Positions 53,412-63,234 of a stretch of 64,000 nucleotides of DNA are shown in pieces. How positions within the stretch are numbered: position 1 is the first letter of the stretch; the number at the start of each line of letters is the position of its first letter. The DNA comes from an uncultured Hyphomicrobiales bacterium (GTDB lineage Bacteria; Pseudomonadota; Alphaproteobacteria; Rhizobiales; Beijerinckiaceae), in the NCBI GenBank assembly GCA_903930675.1, contig CAIYZJ010000078.1:1-64000 (forward strand). Reading direction: 5' to 3'. Under the pieces are notes generated by a model. That model was not told the DNA's origin, did no database searches, and saw only the letters and a list, made by a program, of their open reading frames with translations. The translations under genes and the position numbers were made by a program.

Positions 53412-54010
53412 TGGAAAACGACACGCCTTCCACACCCCGCAACCGGATCTGGCTGTTTGTGCCGGTGCTGTGCTTCATGGCGCTGGCCGTGATGTTTTAT
53501 GTACGGCTTGATGACAACGGCGATCCGGCGCGCCTGCCTTCGGCTTTGCTCGGTCGATCCATTCCGGTCTTTACCCTGCCGCCTCTTGAAGGGCTGTTGA
53601 TCAACGGCGTGCCCGTGCCGGGCTTTTCCGATCAGGATGCGAAAAACGCCGATCCGAAAGCCGGCATCACCGCCATCAATATTTTCGCTTCATGGTGCGG
53701 GCCGTGCCGCGACGAGCATCCGGTGCTGCTGATGCTGGCACAAGATCCGCGCGTGCGGCTGTGGGGCATCAATTATAAGGACAAGCCCGACAATGCGCGG
53801 CGTTTTCTCGGCGCGCTGGGCAATCCCTATACGGCAGTCGGTGCCGATGTCTCGGGCCGCACGGGCATTGATTTCGGCGTCTATGGCGTGCCCGAAACCT
53901 TTTTCATCGGTCCGGACGGACGCGTGCTCTACAAGCATGTCGGCCCGCTGACGCTCGAGGCCCTGAAGGGGCCGGTCAATGACGTGCTGAGCAAGACCGC
54001 CAGGCGCTGA
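53411..54010 (+). CDS. ccmG: thiol:disulfide interchange protein CcmG/DsbE
   Basis: A 199-residue periplasmic thioredoxin anchored by one N-terminal helix (about 13-32). The redox site is WCGPC with Cys 96 and Cys 99, the cis-proline lies in YGVPETFFI. It reduces apocytochrome c before haem attachment. Family insert YKDKPDNARRFLGALGNPY is present. Convergent with yciB with only 3 bp between. Confidence 0.95.
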   Translation: MENDTPSTPRNRIWLFVPVLCFMALAVMFYVRLDDNGDPARLPSALLGRSIPVFTLPPLEGLLINGVPVPGFSDQDAKNADPKAGITAINIFASWCGPCRDEHPVLLMLAQDPRVRLWGINYKDKPDNARRFLGALGNPYTAVGADVSGRTGIDFGVYGVPETFFIGPDGRVLYKHVGPLTLEALKGPVNDVLSKTARR

Positions 54011-54013
54011 TAG

Positions 54014-54709
54014 TCAGGCTTTGGGTTCCCCGTCCTGCGGCGATTGGTGACGGCCGAGCAAAGGCGTTTGCAAAATTGCAAAAGTCATGGTCAGCGGCAT
54101 GATGCAGAACACCTTGAAATTGATCCATGTATCGGTGCTTTGCGTACGCCAGACCACTTCGTTCAGGCCTGCCAGCACAAAGAAAAACACCCCCCAGCGG
54201 AAGGTCAGCTTGCGCCAGCCTTCTTCATCCAGCGACAGCACGCTTTCCAGCGTGATGCGTAAAAACGAGCGTCCGAACAGCAAGCCGCCCAGGAGGACGC
54301 TGCCGAACAGCACATTGACGATGGTCGGCTTCAATTTGATAAAGGTTTCATCACGCAGATACAGCGTCAAACCGCCGAAAATCAGCACGATCACGCCCGA
54401 CACCAGCGGCATCACGGCGATATGGCGCAACAAGACCCATGACAGCACCAGCGACACCAGCATCGCCACCATAAACCCCGCTGTTGCCATAAACAGCGGG
54501 GTCTGGACCACCTCGTCCATGCCGGTCAGCCCGAACAAAGACAGCAAGGGCTTGAACCATTCGGGGCGTGAATTGGCGGCAAAAAACAGCACCAATGGTC
54601 CCAATTCCAGCAAGGTTTTGATCAAAGCCTTTTGGGAACGCGGCGCAGCAGAGGGATGATCCGGTGTCGGACCGGTCGGTTTTGCGGAATTTTCGATCGG
54701 CTGTGTCAC
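54014..54709 (-). CDS. yciB: inner-membrane septation protein A, YciB/IspZ family
   Basis: A 231-residue protein with about five helices. Family segments are LLELGPLVLFFAANSRP, LRDETFIKLKPTIVN and GLNEVVWRTQSTDTWINFKVF. It belongs to the YciB/IspZ group linked to cell-envelope synthesis and septation. A polar N-terminus of about 28 residues precedes the first helix. GTG 54709 is the only upstream start. It lies near ccm genes as in other alphaproteobacteria. Confidence 0.93.
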   Translation of the reverse strand: MTQPIENSAKPTGPTPDHPSAAPRSQKALIKTLLELGPLVLFFAANSRPEWFKPLLSLFGLTGMDEVVQTPLFMATAGFMVAMLVSLVLSWVLLRHIAVMPLVSGVIVLIFGGLTLYLRDETFIKLKPTIVNVLFGSVLLGGLLFGRSFLRITLESVLSLDEEGWRKLTFRWGVFFFVLAGLNEVVWRTQSTDTWINFKVFCIMPLTMTFAILQTPLLGRHQSPQDGEPKA

Positions 54710-55068
54710 GCGATTGTTCCAAACTCAAGTTGTCGATTTCGGGTCTGTCGGGCGGATGATGGGGCCCGTGCTGGCAAGGGCTCCATCATTGTTTTGTTTT
54801 CGCTCATCGATTCGGCTCAGCAGCGATTTGCTTGCAATGAGCGAACCGACCGTGATCATCCATATCATCATAAAGCCTTACCAACCAAAGTGCGAGCCTT
54901 TGCACCCTTGCCGCTGGGACCGCACCTTGTACAATAGACAGACAAGTGAAGGGCGCAGGTTGCGCTGCGGGCTGTTGTCGGTTCCCGCGGACAGATGCAG
55001 CACGGCACCTTTGTTCATATCTGTTGTGAGCTGTCTCAATAAACAGCCTTTGATCTGGGAGAAAACGC
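54710..55068. other. 359-bp intergenic region upstream of acs
   Basis: Divergent region between yciB and acs. No convincing gene: frames seen on both strands lack ribosome-binding sites and are broken up. TACAAT at 54930-54935 may be a -10 element for acs, without a clear -35 partner. GGGAG precedes the acs ATG. No obvious operator was found. Confidence 0.5.
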
Positions 55069-57012
55069 ATGTCCAAGAAAATTTATGCCGTTTCGGCAGA
55101 GTGGTCGAAACGCGCATGGGTGGACGATGCCCAATACAAGACCATGTACGAACAATCCATCAGCAATCCCGATGCGTTCTGGGGCGAGCATGGCAAACGT
55201 ATCGACTGGATCAAGCCCTTCACCAAAGTGCAGAACGTGTCCTATGCCCCCGGCAAGGTCTCGATCAACTGGTTCGAGGACGGACAGACCAATGTCGCGC
55301 TGAATTGCGTCGACCGCCATCTCGCCAAACGCGCCAACCAGACCGCCATCATCTGGGAAGGCGACGATCCCAATGAATCCAGGCACATCACCTATCAGGA
55401 ACTGCACAGCGAAGTGTGCAAATTCGCCAATGTGCTGAAAGCGCACGGCGTCAAAAAAGGCGACCGTGTCACCATCTACCTGCCGATGATCCCCGAAGCC
55501 GCCTATGCCATGCTGGCTTGCGCGCGGGTCGGGGCGATCCATTCGATCGTGTTCGGCGGTTTCTCGCCCGATTCACTGGCGTCGCGCATCGAGGATGCCG
55601 ATTCAGCCGTGATCATCACCGCCGACGAAGGCCTGCGCGGTGGCCGCAAGGTGCCCTTGAAAATCAATGCCGATCAGGCTGCCGACAAGGCCCCGTGCCT
55701 GAAAACCATGATCGTGGTCAAGCGCACCGGCGGCGATGTCACCATGCATGCCGGCCGCGATGTCTGGTATCACGAGGAAATGGCCAAAGTGTCTGCCGAT
55801 TGCCCCGTCGAGCCGATGAATGCGGAAGATCCGCTGTTCCTGCTCTACACCTCGGGTTCGACAGGCAAGCCGAAAGGCGTGGTCCACACCACCGGCGGCT
55901 ATCTGGTCTATGCCTCGATGACGCATCAATATGTGTTCGATTATCACGAGGGTGATGTCTATTGGTGCACGGCCGATGTCGGCTGGGTCACCGGTCACAG
56001 CTATATCGTCTATGGCCCGCTGGCCAATGGCGCGACCACGCTGATGTTCGAAGGCATTCCGACCTATCCCTCGATCAGCCGCTTCTGGGATGTGGTGGAC
56101 AAGCATCAGGTCTCGATCTTCTACACCGCGCCCACCGCGATCCGTTCGCTGATGGGTGCGGGCGAAGAGCCCGTCAAAAAGACCTCGCGCTCCTCGCTGC
56201 GTCTGCTCGGCTCGGTCGGTGAACCGATCAACCCCGAAGCATGGGAATGGTATTACAAAGTGGTCGGCGACAGCCGCTGCCCGATTGTCGATACATGGTG
56301 GCAGACCGAAACCGGCGGCATTCTGATCACGCCGCTGCCCGGTGCGACAGCCCTGAAGCCCGGTTCGGCAACCCGTCCGTTCTTCGGCGTCCAACCCGAA
56401 ATCGTCGATGCCGAGGGCCATGTGCTCGAAGGTGCATGCGAAGGCAATCTGGTGATCTCGCATTCATGGCCTGGCCAGATGCGCACGGTCTATGGCGACC
56501 ATGCCCGTTTCATGGAAACCTATTTCGCAACCTATCCGAATAAATATTTCACCGGTGACGGCTGCCGCCGTGATGAGGATGGCTATTACTGGATTACCGG
56601 CCGCGTCGATGACGTGATCAACGTATCGGGCCACCGCATGGGGACAGCCGAAGTCGAAAGCGCGCTTGTCGCGCATCCGAAAGTATCGGAAGCGGCGGTG
56701 GTCGGCTATCCGCACGACATCAAGGGTCAGGGCATCTATGCCTATGTCACCCTGATGACCGGCGAAGAGCCAAGTGATGCGTTGCGCAAGGAACTGGTCA
56801 ACTGGGTCCGCAAGGAAATCGGTCCGATTGCCTCGCCCGATCTGATCCAGTTTGCCCCCGGCCTGCCCAAAACCCGCTCGGGCAAGATCATGCGCCGCAT
56901 TTTGCGCAAGATCGCCGAGGATGAATTCGGCAGTCTGGGCGACACCTCGACCCTGTCCGATCCGGGCGTTGTGACTGATCTGATCGAGCACCGCCAGAAC
57001 AAGCGGCACTGA
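55069..57012 (+). CDS. acs: acetyl-CoA synthetase
   Basis: AMP-forming acetate:CoA ligase of 647 residues, normal length. The AMP-binding signature [18 protein letters not shown], the acetate-pocket [25 protein letters not shown] and the C-terminal catalytic lysine K606 in TRSGKIMRR are all present; that lysine is the usual site of regulatory acetylation. ATG 55069 follows GGGAG. It stands alone, closed by an intrinsic terminator. Confidence 0.97.
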   Translation: MSKKIYAVSAEWSKRAWVDDAQYKTMYEQSISNPDAFWGEHGKRIDWIKPFTKVQNVSYAPGKVSINWFEDGQTNVALNCVDRHLAKRANQTAIIWEGDDPNESRHITYQELHSEVCKFANVLKAHGVKKGDRVTIYLPMIPEAAYAMLACARVGAIHSIVFGGFSPDSLASRIEDADSAVIITADEGLRGGRKVPLKINADQAADKAPCLKTMIVVKRTGGDVTMHAGRDVWYHEEMAKVSADCPVEPMNAEDPLFLLYTSGSTGKPKGVVHTTGGYLVYASMTHQYVFDYHEGDVYWCTADVGWVTGHSYIVYGPLANGATTLMFEGIPTYPSISRFWDVVDKHQVSIFYTAPTAIRSLMGAGEEPVKKTSRSSLRLLGSVGEPINPEAWEWYYKVVGDSRCPIVDTWWQTETGGILITPLPGATALKPGSATRPFFGVQPEIVDAEGHVLEGACEGNLVISHSWPGQMRTVYGDHARFMETYFATYPNKYFTGDGCRRDEDGYYWITGRVDDVINVSGHRMGTAEVESALVAHPKVSEAAVVGYPHDIKGQGIYAYVTLMTGEEPSDALRKELVNWVRKEIGPIASPDLIQFAPGLPKTRSGKIMRRILRKIAEDEFGSLGDTSTLSDPGVVTDLIEHRQNKRH

Positions 57013-57030
57013 GCGAGCGGCACTGAGCGA
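57003..57030. repeat. 14-bp tandem duplication spanning the acs stop codon
   Basis: GCGGCACTGAGCGA occurs twice in direct succession. The first copy contains the last two codons and TGA stop of acs; the second lies just after. The coding length is unaffected. Confidence 0.9.
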
Positions 57031-57051
57031 TCGGATTGAAACCCCTCAAAT

Positions 57052-57075
57052 GCGGCCTTCGGGCCGCGTTTTTTT
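57052..57075 (+). terminator. intrinsic terminator after acs
   Basis: GCGGCC-TTCG-GGCCGC stem with a stable tetraloop, followed by GTTTTTTTA. It lies 40 bp after the acs stop. Confidence 0.92.
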
Positions 57076-57209
57076 ATGGGCAATCGTCTGTCCTTGCAGC
57101 ATGATTGCCCCATGACCGGGCATCAATGTGTTGCAAACCGCTCGACCCGCGCCGCGATTCATGCCAGTTTCGCAATTATGCCCTGTCCGGTTGGATCTCT
57201 GTTAGGTCT

Positions 57210-57932
57210 GTGACTGCCTTGTCTCACAACGGTTCGATTGTCATTGTTCTGCATCAGGCCCATTCGACCGCCGGTCGCGTCGGGCGTTTGCTGGTCGAGC
57301 GCGGCTACTCTCTGGATATCCGCCGCCCGCCTTTGGGAGAGGCCCTGCCCGACACGCTCGACGAACATGCCGGTGCCGTGATTTTCGGCGGGCCGATGGG
57401 AGCCAATGACGATCATGACTGGCTGCGCGAGGAAACCGCGTGGATCGGCAAGGTGCTGAAGGCCGGCAAGCCGTTTCTGGGCCTGTGTCTGGGCGCGCAA
57501 ATGCTGGCCAACGAGCTGGGCGGCAAGGTCTATACGCATCAGGAGGGCAAGGCCGAAATCGGCTATTACCCGCTTTATCCGACCGAGGCAGGCAGCCAAT
57601 TCAGCGCACAAACGGGGCTGGCTTGGCCCAAACATGTCTATCAATGGCATCGCGACGGCTTTGACGTGCCCGATTCGGCGCAAAGACTGGCGCGCGGCGA
57701 TATATTTTCCGAACAGGCCTTTGCCTATGGCGAACGCGCCTTCGGCCTGCAATTCCACCCCGAAGTGACCTATGCGATGATGTGCCGCTGGACCACACGC
57801 GCCTATGAGCGCATGGCGATGCCCGGTGCGCGCACCCGCCAGGAGCATCTCGACGGCTGGTTCGAGCACGATCACGCGGTTCACCAATGGATTGACGGTT
57901 TTCTCGGCCATTGGCTGGCGCCGAAATCATAG
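57210..57932 (+). CDS. class I glutamine amidotransferase-like protein
   Basis: A 240-residue stand-alone GATase-1 domain. The nucleophile Cys is in LGLCLGAQMLA and the partner His/Glu are in LQFHPEVTY; GGPMGAND forms the oxyanion strand. It resembles the GMP-synthase-like amidotransferases of unknown substrate (YfeJ group) rather than GuaA or a biosynthetic subunit. GTG 57210 gives the expected start; no strong Shine-Dalgarno sequence. It is followed by tspO after 11 bp. Confidence 0.87.
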   Translation: MTALSHNGSIVIVLHQAHSTAGRVGRLLVERGYSLDIRRPPLGEALPDTLDEHAGAVIFGGPMGANDDHDWLREETAWIGKVLKAGKPFLGLCLGAQMLANELGGKVYTHQEGKAEIGYYPLYPTEAGSQFSAQTGLAWPKHVYQWHRDGFDVPDSAQRLARGDIFSEQAFAYGERAFGLQFHPEVTYAMMCRWTTRAYERMAMPGARTRQEHLDGWFEHDHAVHQWIDGFLGHWLAPKS

Positions 57933-57943
57933 GATCAACGCGC

Positions 57944-58450
57944 ATGAGCGATCTGACAGACCAGCCAAAGCCCGCGACCCGTCCGGTGGTGTTGCTGTTG
58001 TTTGCGATTGCGGTGGTGGCCAGTGCCGGACTGATCGACAATCTGGCGACGATTCCCAATATTCCGGTCTGGTATGCGGGTTTGAACAAGCCCGGCTTTA
58101 CCCCGCCCAATTGGGTGTTCGGCCCTGTCTGGTCGCTGCTTTATGCGATGATGGTGCTGGCCTTCTGGCGCGTGCTGTTGCGCCGCTCGCGCTGGACCAC
58201 TGCCGGATGGCGGGTTGTCGGCGTGTTTCTGGTGCAAATGGCTCTGAACGCCTTCTGGTCGGTGGCCTTTTTCGGCATGCACAACCCCTTGCTCGGTCTG
58301 GTCGTGGTGATCGCGCTGGAATTGATGATCGTGGCCACCATCATCACCTTCAAGCCGATCGACCGCATGGCGGCCTGGCTGTTGGCGCCCTATGCGGTCT
58401 GGGTCGGTTATGCGACAGCGCTCAATGCCGCCATCTTCGGGCTCAACTGA
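57944..58450 (+). CDS. tspO: TspO/MBR family protein
   Basis: A 168-residue five-helix membrane protein. Family hallmarks are WYAGLNKPGFTPPNWVFGPV, WSLLYAMM, NAFWSVAFF and the final helix with LNAAIFGLN. TspO binds tetrapyrroles and in Rhodobacter tunes photosynthesis genes. Start ATG 57944 has AGGA nine bases upstream. It is probably cotranscribed with the amidotransferase gene and converges on hpt. Confidence 0.93.
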   Translation: MSDLTDQPKPATRPVVLLLFAIAVVASAGLIDNLATIPNIPVWYAGLNKPGFTPPNWVFGPVWSLLYAMMVLAFWRVLLRRSRWTTAGWRVVGVFLVQMALNAFWSVAFFGMHNPLLGLVVVIALELMIVATIITFKPIDRMAAWLLAPYAVWVGYATALNAAIFGLN

Positions 58451-58454
58451 CCCT

Positions 58455-59003
58455 TCAGGATACGGTTTCCACCAGCCCGATAAACGGCAATTCGCGGAAA
58501 CTATGGGCCACGTCCATGCCGTAACCCACCACAAACTGATCGGGACAGGTAAAGCCGACAAAATCCGCCTTGACCTGCACGGCGCGCTTGCCGGGTTTTT
58601 CCAGCAGGCAGCAGGTTTGCACCCGCGCGCCGCGGGCGGCCAGCAGATCGGTGGCAAAAGCAATCGTGCGGCCCGATTCCAGAATATCGTCGACCAGCAG
58701 GACATCGCGGTCACGCACATCGCTTTCGACATCGCGCAAAATAGTGACCTGACCGCTGGAGGTCATGCCGGCGCGATAGCTCGACAGATGCATGAATTCC
58801 ATTTGCGGCGCCAGTCCGGCCCGATGCAATTCGCGCATCAGATCGGCGGCAAACATGAAACTGCCTTTGAGAATGGCAACAACCAGCAAATCCTTGGGAT
58901 GGGTGGCGGCAATGGCTTTGGCCAATTCGGAGTTGCGTTTGGCAATCTGCTTTTCATCAAAAAGAATGTTTACACGCCGGTGTTCGATCTGTCTGTGTCC
59001 CAT
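58455..59003 (-). CDS. hpt: hypoxanthine phosphoribosyltransferase
   Basis: A 182-residue purine-salvage enzyme. The PRPP-binding motif is VLLVDDILESGRT; ILKGSFMFAADLMREL and FVVGYGMD are further signatures of bacterial Hpt. ATG 59003 follows AGG; an upstream ATG at 59024 is less likely. Divergent from ftsE with 231 bp between, in which I see no other gene. Confidence 0.95.
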   Translation of the reverse strand: MGHRQIEHRRVNILFDEKQIAKRNSELAKAIAATHPKDLLVVAILKGSFMFAADLMRELHRAGLAPQMEFMHLSSYRAGMTSSGQVTILRDVESDVRDRDVLLVDDILESGRTIAFATDLLAARGARVQTCCLLEKPGKRAVQVKADFVGFTCPDQFVVGYGMDVAHSFRELPFIGLVETVS

Positions 59004-59234
59004 ATCCAACCTGTCTCGTCCCAATCCTGAAAATCCGTCAATAGTCCACGTTGCCTGCGCACGCGCCCGGATGCAAGCGGCTTAGCATCATCTGGTTAAT
59101 GTGCCTCATTTCGGCAATGATTGCATGACACGACTGCTTGGCTCATCATTGCTGCAAGACTTTCTCCTCAATTCGGTTGCGCCATGCTAAAGACAGTGCC
59201 ATCACCCTGCAAATCACCCTGACAAGGATTGGTC

Positions 59235-59897
59235 GTGGTTCGTTTCGAGAATGTCGGCTTGCGCTATGGAATGGGACCTGAAATCCTCAAGGATCTCAGT
59301 TTCACCATTGCACCGCAGTCCTTCCAGTTTCTGACCGGCCCGTCGGGCGCGGGCAAGACGACCTTGCTGCGGCTGATCCTGCTGTCTCTCAAACCGACCC
59401 GCGGCTTGATCAGCCTGTTCGGCTCCGATGTCTCGCAAATCGCCCCCGATGCCTTGACCGCGGTGCGCCGCCGCATGGGCGTGGTGTTTCAGGATTTCCG
59501 CCTGCTCGACCATCTCACCACTTTTGAAAATGTCGCGCTGCCGCTGCGCGTGCAGGGTCAGGACGAGGCGCGTTATCGCTCGGAAGTGATCGAATTGCTG
59601 CGCTGGGTCGGCTTGGGCGACAAAATCGATGCGATTCCGCCGGTTCTGTCGGGCGGCGAAAAGCAACGCGCCGCCATTGCCCGCGCCTTGATCGCCAAAC
59701 CCGACCTGCTGCTGGCCGACGAGCCGACCGGCAATGTCGATCCCTCGATGGCGCAACGGCTGTTGCGGCTGTTTGTCGAAATGAACCGGATGGGCACCGC
59801 CGTGGTCATTGCCACCCATGACATTGCCCTGATGAACCAGTTTGACGATGCCCGCCGTCTGGTGCTGGGTGACGGACGGTTGCATGTCTATGACTGA
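59235..59897 (+). CDS. ftsE: cell-division ABC ATPase FtsE
   Basis: A 220-residue ATPase that drives septal murein hydrolase activation with FtsX. Walker A GPSGAGKTT (about 35-43), FQDFRLLDHLT after the Q-loop, signature LSGGEKQR, Walker B LLLADEPTGNVD and ATHDIALM are all FtsE-like. GTG 59235 is preferred since AAGGA lies six bases upstream; a TTG at 59229 is the alternative. It overlaps ftsX by 8 bp. Confidence 0.95.
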   Translation: MVRFENVGLRYGMGPEILKDLSFTIAPQSFQFLTGPSGAGKTTLLRLILLSLKPTRGLISLFGSDVSQIAPDALTAVRRRMGVVFQDFRLLDHLTTFENVALPLRVQGQDEARYRSEVIELLRWVGLGDKIDAIPPVLSGGEKQRAAIARALIAKPDLLLADEPTGNVDPSMAQRLLRLFVEMNRMGTAVVIATHDIALMNQFDDARRLVLGDGRLHVYD

Positions 59898-60906
59898 TCC
59901 CGATCCGCAAACACCCACACCAGCCCAACGCCTCGCGCAGACACGCGCCACCCTGCTGGCCGGCTGGCGCGAAGGCTGCGCATGGTGCGTGGCGCTGATC
60001 AAAGGCCCGTCCAACAACCTGCCGCTGGTGCCCAGCGAGAACATCGCCGGACGCGCTTTGGTGACGGTGATTGCGATCATGACCTTTCTGGCGGCCCTCA
60101 CAGCCGTCAGCGCGCAGATGATTGCCTCGGCCGCCACCGATTGGCAGACGTCGGTGGCAACAGAGATGACCATTCAGGTCCGGCCCGTGCCGGGACGCAA
60201 TATCGATCAGGATGTCAGCCGCATTGTCAGCCTTGCCTCCGGCTTCAAAGGCATCCGCGAGGTCAAACCCTATTCCAAACAGGAATCCGAGAAATTGCTG
60301 GAGCCCTGGCTCGGCACCGGATTGAGTTTCGATGTCCTGCCGATCCCGCGGCTGATCGTGCTGAAAATCGAAGATGGCGCACTGGTCGACAGTGTGGCTT
60401 TGCGCAAAGCCATCAGTGATCAATGGCGCCATGCCACGCTGGATGACCACCGCGTCTGGATCGCCCGTCTGGCGGCCATGGCGCGCTCGGTGGTGGCTGT
60501 GGCCGTGGCTCTGGTGGGCTTGGTGATGGTGGCCACAGCCCTTGCTGTGGCCTTTGCCACACGCGGCGCCATGGCGGGCAATCGCTCCATCATGGAGGCG
60601 CTGCATTTTGTCGGGGCGACAGATGCCTTTATTGCCCGCGAATTCGAGCGGCATTTCCTGATTTTGGGCCTCAAAGGCGGGGCGCTGGGCGGTTTTCTGG
60701 CTCTGGTGTTTTTCGGCGCGGCGCATCTGTTTGCCGGTGTCTGGCTCGGCAGCCCGGGCGGCGAGCAGATGGAGACGCTGTTCGGCTCCTTTGCCATCGG
60801 CTATGGCGGCTATCTGGCAGTGGTGCTGGTGACCATTATCGTGGCCTTTCTGACCGCTCTGGTCTCGCGTATCACCGTCACCCGCACTCTGGGAACGCTG
60901 ACGTGA
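59890..60906 (+). CDS. ftsX: cell-division permease FtsX
   Basis: A 338-residue four-helix permease. A cytoplasmic N-terminus of about 55 residues precedes helix 1, followed by a periplasmic loop (about 85-185, VSRIVSLASGFKGIREVKP) and then three helices. FVGATDAFIAREFERHFL is the conserved coupling helix. ATG 59890 or 59884 are both possible. Its stop overlaps the following gene by 4 bp. Confidence 0.93.
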   Translation: MTDPDPQTPTPAQRLAQTRATLLAGWREGCAWCVALIKGPSNNLPLVPSENIAGRALVTVIAIMTFLAALTAVSAQMIASAATDWQTSVATEMTIQVRPVPGRNIDQDVSRIVSLASGFKGIREVKPYSKQESEKLLEPWLGTGLSFDVLPIPRLIVLKIEDGALVDSVALRKAISDQWRHATLDDHRVWIARLAAMARSVVAVAVALVGLVMVATALAVAFATRGAMAGNRSIMEALHFVGATDAFIAREFERHFLILGLKGGALGGFLALVFFGAAHLFAGVWLGSPGGEQMETLFGSFAIGYGGYLAVVLVTIIVAFLTALVSRITVTRTLGTLT

Positions 60907-61526
60907 ACAGGAGAAGATCGGTTTTTATCGTCCTGACAGGACTGATTTTGCTGGCCTCCCTCTCGCTCTCTGCATTTATCCCGCTTGCCACCCTCTCACC
61001 CGATCCCCGCATCCCCCAAGCCGATGGCATCGTCGTGCTGACAGGCGGACGCGACCGCATCAATGATGCCGTTGCTTTGTTGATCGAGGGCAAGGGCAAG
61101 CGCCTGCTGATCAGCGGCGTGAATGACAAAACCACCACCGCCGATCTGGTACGGATCGAACCCAAACTGCACCACTGGATGGACTGCTGCGTCGATCTCG
61201 ACCGCAAGGCCACCAATACCATCGGCAATGCGGCTGAAACGAGCCATTGGGCGCACGAAAAGGGCTATGCCTCGCTGATCGTCGTGACCTCGCATTACCA
61301 CATGCCGCGCGCCTTGCAGGAGTTTCACGCCGAAGACCCGCGCCTGCGGTTGATCCCCTATCCGGTGGTGCCGGTCGGGCTGGATTTGCGGCATTGGTGG
61401 ACCGATCCAACCACAATCAGGCTTTTATTTGGTGAATGGATCAAATATCACGGAGCGCGGTTGCGCATCGCTCTCGGCATGGGCGGTGATGCAGTGTCCG
61501 ACAATGGCGAGAGGCAGGACCCGTGA
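60903..61526 (+). CDS. YdcF/ElyC-family protein (DUF218)
   Basis: A 207-residue protein with one N-terminal helix (about 7-28) and a periplasmic DUF218 domain: ADGIVVLTGGRDRINDAVAL, ISGVNDKTT, NTIGNAAETSHWA and VVTSHYHMPRA. Relatives such as ElyC and SanA affect the cell envelope and undecaprenyl-phosphate use. GTG 60903 overlaps the ftsX stop, and its own stop overlaps plsC. Confidence 0.9.
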   Translation: MNRRRSVFIVLTGLILLASLSLSAFIPLATLSPDPRIPQADGIVVLTGGRDRINDAVALLIEGKGKRLLISGVNDKTTTADLVRIEPKLHHWMDCCVDLDRKATNTIGNAAETSHWAHEKGYASLIVVTSHYHMPRALQEFHAEDPRLRLIPYPVVPVGLDLRHWWTDPTTIRLLFGEWIKYHGARLRIALGMGGDAVSDNGERQDP

Positions 61527-62296
61527 GCACCACACACCACCCGCATCCGAAACCGCATTGGTTAATGGCCGCCCGCATGCGGCTGTTCACTGTGCTGGTC
61601 TATCCCGCCTTCTTCTTGTGGATGCTGATCGGCTCGCCCTTCCTGCTGCTGCCGCGCCGCGCACTGATCCGCATGATGTCGGTCTGGGGCAAGGTTTTTA
61701 TCGGTTTTTGCCGGGTTTTTGCAGGCTTGAAGCTCGAAATCCGCGGACGCGAACATCTGCCCGAAGGACCGGTGCTGATTGCCGCCAAGCATCAATCGGC
61801 ATGGGAGACGCTGGCTCTGCTCGGCCTGTTCGACGATCCCTGTTTCGTGATGAAGCGGGAGCTGCAAAAAATTCCGCTGATGGGGCAATATATCATCCGC
61901 TCGCACCAGATCCCGCTCAACCGGCAGGGCGGGCCATCGGATATGAAAAAGCTGATCAAAATGGCCAAGACCGAGGTGCATGCCGGTCAGGGCCGCCAGA
62001 TCATCTTGTTTCCCGAAGGAACCCGCCGTCCGGTCGATGCGCATCCCGAATACCGCAACGGCATTTCGATGATTTACGGCATGCTGGATGTGGCTTGCGT
62101 TCCGCTCGCCCATAATGCGGGCCTGTTCTGGCCCAATGGCTATACGCCGAGTCGCACCGGGACGATCATTGTCGAATTTCTGCCCGCCATTCCGGCAGGC
62201 ATGCCGCGTGACGCGTTCCAGCAGATGATCGAACAGCAGCTGGAAACAGCCTCGTCCCGTCTGGTGGCCGAGGGCCGTCGGGCACAGACCGCTTAA
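61523..62296 (+). CDS. plsC: 1-acylglycerol-3-phosphate O-acyltransferase
   Basis: A 257-residue membrane acyltransferase that makes phosphatidic acid. A hydrophobic N-terminus (about 15-40) is followed by the acyltransferase motifs: [11 protein letters not shown] (HX4E rather than HX4D), the acceptor site IPLNRQGG and FPEGTRRP. The Glu variant is common in alphaproteobacterial members. GTG 61523 overlaps the upstream gene by 4 bp, closing a four-gene chain that starts with ftsE. Confidence 0.92.
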   Translation: MSTTHHPHPKPHWLMAARMRLFTVLVYPAFFLWMLIGSPFLLLPRRALIRMMSVWGKVFIGFCRVFAGLKLEIRGREHLPEGPVLIAAKHQSAWETLALLGLFDDPCFVMKRELQKIPLMGQYIIRSHQIPLNRQGGPSDMKKLIKMAKTEVHAGQGRQIILFPEGTRRPVDAHPEYRNGISMIYGMLDVACVPLAHNAGLFWPNGYTPSRTGTIIVEFLPAIPAGMPRDAFQQMIEQQLETASSRLVAEGRRAQTA

Positions 62297-62520
62297 TCGA
62301 GCGGGCGGGCTTCTTCGGGCAGCATGATCGGGATGCCGTCGCGGATCGGGTAAGCCAGCCGCGCGCCCTTGCTGATCAGCTCCTGCGCCTCGCGGTCATA
62401 TTCCAGCGTGGCCTTGGTCAGCGGGCAGACCAGAATTTCCAATAATTTGGGGTCGATACTCGTGACATTGACACCGGTAGCGGTGTTTTTGGACCCGAAA
62501 CCCTTCATGCTCTGGTTCAT
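62293..62520 (-). CDS. Trm112-family protein (UPF0434)
   Basis: A 75-residue protein with the Trm112-like core [17 protein letters not shown] and [16 protein letters not shown]. In eukaryotes and some bacteria Trm112 activates methyltransferases. The second cysteine of the zinc knuckle is absent (CPLT instead of CPxC), as in other proteobacterial members. ATG 62520 follows AAGG; a 16-residue unconserved N-terminus precedes the core. Overlaps plsC convergently by 4 bp. Confidence 0.9.
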   Translation of the reverse strand: MNQSMKGFGSKNTATGVNVTSIDPKLLEILVCPLTKATLEYDREAQELISKGARLAYPIRDGIPIMLPEEARPLD

Positions 62521-62552
62521 TGTACGACCTTTCAAAATGTGAGCGGTTGGCC

Positions 62553-63224
62553 TCATTGCAAAGGTGCGGAATATCCGTCATCGCGGCGGGCCAATTCCAC
62601 TTCGGTCATCGCCACCAAAATCGCCGCGCGCGCTTGCAAATCGACCGCTTCGAGCAGAGCCTGCTTTTCGCGAGGACCGAACGGGCACATCATTGCCAGC
62701 GCATTGACCAGAGCTTCGGTCGGCGCGGTGTTGACCTCGGACCAGTTGATATCGAGATCTTCGGCTTTCACATAGGCTTTCAGCGTCCGTATCAAATCGG
62801 GGCGGTCCACGTCGCGTTCACCCAGGCCTTCCATGAAATCATCGGTAAAGGCAGAGGCATCAATCCGGCCCTGCCGGAATTTCGTGCGTGAGGCAACCTC
62901 TTCGACCAGTGTGAAACGGCAAAGACCGGTCAGGCTGATCAGATAACGGCCATCACCGGTGTCGGCAAATTGGGTGATACGCCCCGCGCACCCGATCCGC
63001 GACAGGCTGACAGGGGCCGTCTCGTCTGCCTGTTCGCCACCCGGCTGGATCATGCCGATAATCCGGTCGGCTTTCAGCGCGGCATCAACCATATCGAGAT
63101 AGCGCGGCTCGAAAATATTCAGCGGCATTTGCCCGCGCGGCAGCAACAGCGCGCCGGCCAGCGGAAACAGCGGCACGATTTCCGGCATGTCTTTCACCGA
63201 GGAATAGGTTTTTCTGCCAGACAT
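62553..63224 (-). CDS. Lon N-terminal (substrate-binding) domain protein
   Basis: A 223-residue stand-alone LAN/PUA-like domain, without ATPase or protease parts. Features are [36 protein letters not shown] and [17 protein letters not shown]. Its role is unclear. ATG 63224 is the family's start; it lies 10 bp after the thioredoxin gene, and is followed 32 bp later by the Trm112-like gene, an arrangement common in alphaproteobacteria. Confidence 0.92.
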   Translation of the reverse strand: MSGRKTYSSVKDMPEIVPLFPLAGALLLPRGQMPLNIFEPRYLDMVDAALKADRIIGMIQPGGEQADETAPVSLSRIGCAGRITQFADTGDGRYLISLTGLCRFTLVEEVASRTKFRQGRIDASAFTDDFMEGLGERDVDRPDLIRTLKAYVKAEDLDINWSEVNTAPTEALVNALAMMCPFGPREKQALLEAVDLQARAAILVAMTEVELARRDDGYSAPLQ

Positions 63225-63234
63225 CCAACAGGCC

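Noticed and set aside
54929-54936. TACAAT as a firm acs promoter
   Set aside because: There is no convincing -35 element at the right distance, so it is only mentioned in the description of the region.
61784-61820. PlsC with HX4E in place of HX4D as a possibly inactive enzyme
   Set aside because: The other motifs are intact and I know the glutamate form as a normal variant in alphaproteobacterial members of this family.
62293-62520. Loss of a zinc-knuckle cysteine in the Trm112-like protein as a sign of decay
   Set aside because: The CPLTK form is usual in proteobacterial UPF0434 proteins, and the remaining sequence is well kept.
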